A stretch of DNA of 64,000 nucleotides, from positions 434,001 to 498,000 of the forward strand of contig NZ_BAGB01000041.1 of the NCBI RefSeq assembly GCF_000308615.1, written 5' to 3'. The stretch's first letter is position 1; each line of letters starts with the position of its first letter. The translations under genes were made by a program, and so were the position numbers. The notes under the pieces were generated by a model that saw only the letters and a program-made list of their open reading frames with translations, did not search any database and was not told where the DNA came from. This document shows positions 61,709 through 64,000 of this stretch, in pieces. The stretch comes from Nocardia jiangxiensis NBRC 101359 (lineage in GTDB: Bacteria; Actinomycetota; Actinomycetes; Mycobacteriales; Mycobacteriaceae).

Positions 61709-62641
61709 TCACAGCCGGGCGGCCACCGAGGCACAGGCGTCCAGCAGGGCGGGGACGAAGATGTCGGCCTCCAGGACGCAGGCCGCGTGCCCGGCCCTGG
61801 CCAGGAAGATCTCCGCACCCGGGATCAGCTTGGCCATCTCCAGCTGCCGATGCACCGGCAGCGCCCGATCGCGCGTCGTGATCACCACTGCCGCAGGCAC
61901 TTTCAGTGTGCCGAGCCAGGAGGAGGCATCGAAGGCGCCGAGTTCGGCGATGGCCTGCGTCATTCCCCAGCTGCTCACGCTGCGTATCTCCGAGCGGGCC
62001 CAGCGATCCAATCGCCCGGTCTCCCAGGAGATCTGGGGCAATCCGGGCAGATGCTCACCGGTGCTCGCCACCCGGCGCGACGCCGTCGCGGCGGTGAGCC
62101 GTCCGAATGCGCCCAGACCGGCGTGGAAGGCCCGTTCGCGCAAGGTCTCCCGGAAGCGATACGTGGTGGCGCACAGCACGATACCGCCGACCCGCTCGGG
62201 AAACCGGTGTGCGACGAGCTGGGCGACGATACCGCCCATGGAGTATCCGGCCAGGATCGGGCGTTCGACGCCGACCAGATCCGCGACCGCGATCACGTCT
62301 TCGGCCAGGTCGTCCAGATCGAAACGGGGCGAACGGATTCCGTGCCCGTGCCAACGTTGGTCGAACAGCACCACGCGATACGCGCGGGACAGTTCCTCGA
62401 GCGCGGGGAACCAGTTCAGCATCGCGGTGGTGACCATGCCGTGCAACAGAATCAGCGTCGGCGCACCGGCCGGGCCCGGAATGTCGACCAGATAGGTCCG
62501 GCCGCGGCCGGGCAGTTCCACCATCGTCCCGGCGGGCACCCGATCGAGCCGGGTGACCCGGCCGCCCAGCCGACGTCGCAGCGGCCTCGCCGCCGAGAAC
62601 CGCGCGCCCGCCTGCCGGTTCGCCGCGTTCGGATCGGCCAT
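61709..62641 (-). CDS. Alpha/beta hydrolase
   Basis: A 310-residue alpha/beta hydrolase. The oxyanion-hole region is LILLHGMVTTAMLNWFP (about residues 64-80), the nucleophile elbow is GYSMGG, and the catalytic His is probably in AGHAACVLEAD near the C-terminus. An N-terminal basic stretch of about 25 residues precedes the fold, with no signal peptide. It resembles mycobacterial esterase/lipase or haloperoxidase-like hydrolases; the substrate is unknown. ATG 62641 follows AGGAGG by six bases. The gene lies 87 bp downstream of the expansin-like gene on the same strand and may be in its operon. Confidence 0.88.
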   Translation of the reverse strand: MADPNAANRQAGARFSAARPLRRRLGGRVTRLDRVPAGTMVELPGRGRTYLVDIPGPAGAPTLILLHGMVTTAMLNWFPALEELSRAYRVVLFDQRWHGHGIRSPRFDLDDLAEDVIAVADLVGVERPILAGYSMGGIVAQLVAHRFPERVGGIVLCATTYRFRETLRERAFHAGLGAFGRLTAATASRRVASTGEHLPGLPQISWETGRLDRWARSEIRSVSSWGMTQAIAELGAFDASSWLGTLKVPAAVVITTRDRALPVHRQLEMAKLIPGAEIFLARAGHAACVLEADIFVPALLDACASVAARL

Positions 62642-62728
62642 CGGCTGCCTCCTGGTGCACTGCCCGCGACGGATGAGAACGTGTTCCACCCGATGATCGC
62701 ATACGCCCGGCGGGCCGATATGCCCGGC

Positions 62729-63619
62729 TCAGGAGCAGACGGCCACCGCGGAAGTCACCGCGGACGACATCGGCCGCGAGACGGTGGCCGCTGGAACCTG
62801 CGCGGGAAGTGCGTAGAGACTGCGACCGGTGTGCTGCGAACGCCCCGGATCCACGACGATTCCCGGCACGACGACCTGATGACCGTCCGCATCGGTGACC
62901 AGGGCGGTGAACGGGCCATCTCCGGCGCCGGAGATGGTCCAGAAGTTGTCCGGGCGCCGCGTCAGGATATGCCCGCCACCTCCCGCCATGGGACGAATCT
63001 CCACCCGGCTCAACGGATTTCCGGTATCGGTGAACTGTATGCCCAGCCAATCGGCCGAGGAGCCCTCCTCGATCCGGTACACCAGATCCGGCGAAGGCGG
63101 CGGGTTGTGTACCCGGCCGATGCCGATCTGCGCGACGCCCGAGCCCGGATCGGCGATCCGCGCGAAGGCCGCGGCACTCAGATCGTATTGGTGCGCACCG
63201 CATCCCGGGCAGTGGTCCACGATCTGCGCCCGCACCGACCCCAGCGGACCGTACAGGTCGACGTATCCGCCGCAGGCCGCGCTGCCGTCGTATTCGTCCG
63301 TCGGTACCCCGACGTAGTAACCGTCCGAGGGCAGATCAGGGAACGAACACGCCACGTCCGGTCTGAACGTGTAGTACCGCGCCTGCGCGAGCACCGGCGG
63401 ATCGACCCGTTCGGTGATCGGAATCCACTGGGACACCGGCGTTCTCGGCATACTCACGGTGGCCGGTCGCAGCCCCGCATCCGACGCGGCGGTCCGGCAG
63501 CCCGTCGGATCCGGACGCACCGCCCACACCGCGGCCGCGATCACCGTCACTGCGATCAGCGACGCCCACAACCACGGCCGCACGCTACGAGCATGGTCCT
63601 GCTGCGATACCCGATGCAT
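62729..63619 (-). CDS. Membrane-anchored expansin-like protein (EXLX type)
   Basis: A 296-residue protein with one N-terminal membrane helix (about residues 13-34) and a two-domain expansin. The first domain (about 85-175) is a double-psi beta-barrel with CGGYVDLYGPLG and the conserved acidic tail QIVDHCPGCGAHQYDLSAAA, where the Asp matches the family's HFD-like motif. The second domain (about 185-270) contains SADWLGIQF, DNFWTISG and GPFTALVTDADGHQVV, as in the cellulose-binding domain of Bacillus EXLX1. Expansins loosen cellulose or peptidoglycan without hydrolysis. GGAGG precedes ATG 63619 by seven bases. Confidence 0.85.
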   Translation of the reverse strand: MHRVSQQDHARSVRPWLWASLIAVTVIAAAVWAVRPDPTGCRTAASDAGLRPATVSMPRTPVSQWIPITERVDPPVLAQARYYTFRPDVACSFPDLPSDGYYVGVPTDEYDGSAACGGYVDLYGPLGSVRAQIVDHCPGCGAHQYDLSAAAFARIADPGSGVAQIGIGRVHNPPPSPDLVYRIEEGSSADWLGIQFTDTGNPLSRVEIRPMAGGGGHILTRRPDNFWTISGAGDGPFTALVTDADGHQVVVPGIVVDPGRSQHTGRSLYALPAQVPAATVSRPMSSAVTSAVAVCS

Positions 63620-63733
63620 CGACCCGCCTCCACCCTCTACTCGCCGTGTATCTCTCCAGCAAAGCATCAGATACTGAGACAAAGTGGGTGAATCACAAAC
63701 TCTACCTGCATTACTCGGCGTGTCACCGGCGTG

Positions 63734-64000
63734 TCAGGGAATAAGTGCAGCGGCTCCCGCAAACTTTCCGTTTGCCAGATCCGAGAGCGCCCGGTCCGCA
63801 GCGTCCAACCCGTACGGGTGCACCGTCACCTCGAGCCGATGCGCATCGGCGAAGGTCAGGAATTCGCGGGCATCACCGCGGGTATTGGCCGTCACCGACC
63901 GAATCTCCCTCTCCTGGAACAGGTGACGCTGATAGTTCAGCACCGGAATGTCACTGAGATGGATGCCCGCGATCGCCAGCACACCACCGCGGTCCAGCGC
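63734..64000 (-). CDS. Zinc-dependent alcohol dehydrogenase, C-terminal part (partial)
   Basis: The last 88 codons of a medium-chain alcohol dehydrogenase, truncated by the window edge. Visible are GGVLAIAGIHLSDIPVLNYQ, the hydrophobic RHLFQEREIRSVTANTRGDA stretch, and the C-terminal helix DRALSDLANGKFAGAAALIP, typical of the AdhA/AdhB zinc-dependent group. Catalytic and zinc-binding residues lie outside the window. It would oxidise primary alcohols with NAD. The start and operon context cannot be seen. Confidence 0.85.
   Translation of the reverse strand, partial: ALDRGGVLAIAGIHLSDIPVLNYQRHLFQEREIRSVTANTRGDAREFLTFADAHRLEVTVHPYGLDAADRALSDLANGKFAGAAALIP

Noticed and set aside
1..64000. Mobile elements, CRISPR arrays, tRNA or rRNA genes
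   Set aside because: No transposase, integrase, regularly spaced repeats or cloverleaf/rRNA sequences were seen; the only tandem array is the 62-bp repeat, which is not CRISPR-like because units are contiguous.

Overview
The window is GC-rich, gene-dense chromosomal DNA from a mycolic-acid actinobacterium, most likely a Nocardia or close relative. The evidence is gene order as well as protein similarity. Read in reverse, a large part of it is an expanded version of the Mycobacterium tuberculosis Rv1822-Rv1846 neighbourhood: BlaI/BlaR, GuaB1, the paired CBS-domain 'hemolysins', malate synthase G, GcvP, the Rv1830-like MerR, DUF151, the Rv1828-like MerR, GarA, GcvH and PgsA. Accessory genes are inserted between these anchors. 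I see no IS element, integrase, prophage, CRISPR array, rRNA or tRNA.

Layout. 0-8 kb (+): end of a BlaI-type regulator, M56 (BlaR-like) protease, DEAD-box helicase, guaB1, two overlapping CNNM/CorC-type membrane proteins, and a protein of the family annotated as 3-methyladenine DNA glycosylase. 8-18 kb: single metabolic and regulatory genes (Ddn-like F420 oxidoreductase, TetR and aldo/keto reductase, amino-acid dehydrogenase and LysR, acyl-ACP thioesterase, and a secreted LVIVD-repeat/DUF305 pair). A 62-bp unit is tandemly repeated where the aldo/keto reductase and dehydrogenase genes converge. 18-28 kb: glcB, a frameshifted DUF3349 gene, a Pit phosphate transporter with a small membrane partner, a secretory lipase, a 40-codon ORF with a perfect Shine-Dalgarno followed by an HNH nuclease and a WhiB protein, and a membrane-anchored VWA protein.

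28-36 kb (all -): an eight-gene Nit1C-type operon (MSMEG_0565-0572 type). Its members are the Sll0783-like protein, a nitrilase with an intact E-K-C triad, the MSMEG_0570 protein, a flavin oxidoreductase, a radical SAM enzyme, a fused GNAT/AIR-synthase-like protein, a second nitrilase-fold protein and a glycosyltransferase. The second nitrilase paralogue has lost two of its three catalytic residues (Glu to Asp and Cys to Asp), which makes it the most interesting feature of the window. Upstream of the operon are a candidate GlnR site and an 8-bp inverted repeat that overlaps a -10-like element. Nit1C clusters are linked to nitrogen starvation and cyanide/nitrile nitrogen use.

36-43 kb (-): gcvP behind a tandem glycine riboswitch, then the conserved regulator block down to pgsA. 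43-64 kb: a ChoD-like GMC oxidase with a ferredoxin-type Cys motif, a NERD protein, a PAP2 phosphatase, an acyl-CoA oxidase-like enzyme, a ThrE exporter, a TetR/CYP125-type P450 pair with a KstR-like operator, an FAD monooxygenase, asparagine synthetase, heme oxygenase with a possible IdeR box, a two-domain fatty acyl reductase, a lipoprotein 5'-nucleotidase, an alpha/beta hydrolase, a membrane-anchored expansin-like protein, and the 3' end of a zinc alcohol dehydrogenase.

Together the genes point to an organism with flexible carbon metabolism (lipid, sterol, glyoxylate shunt, glycine cleavage) and scavenging of nitrogen, phosphate and iron. Several start codons lie about 7 nt downstream of a -10-like hexamer, suggesting leaderless transcripts, as is common in this group.
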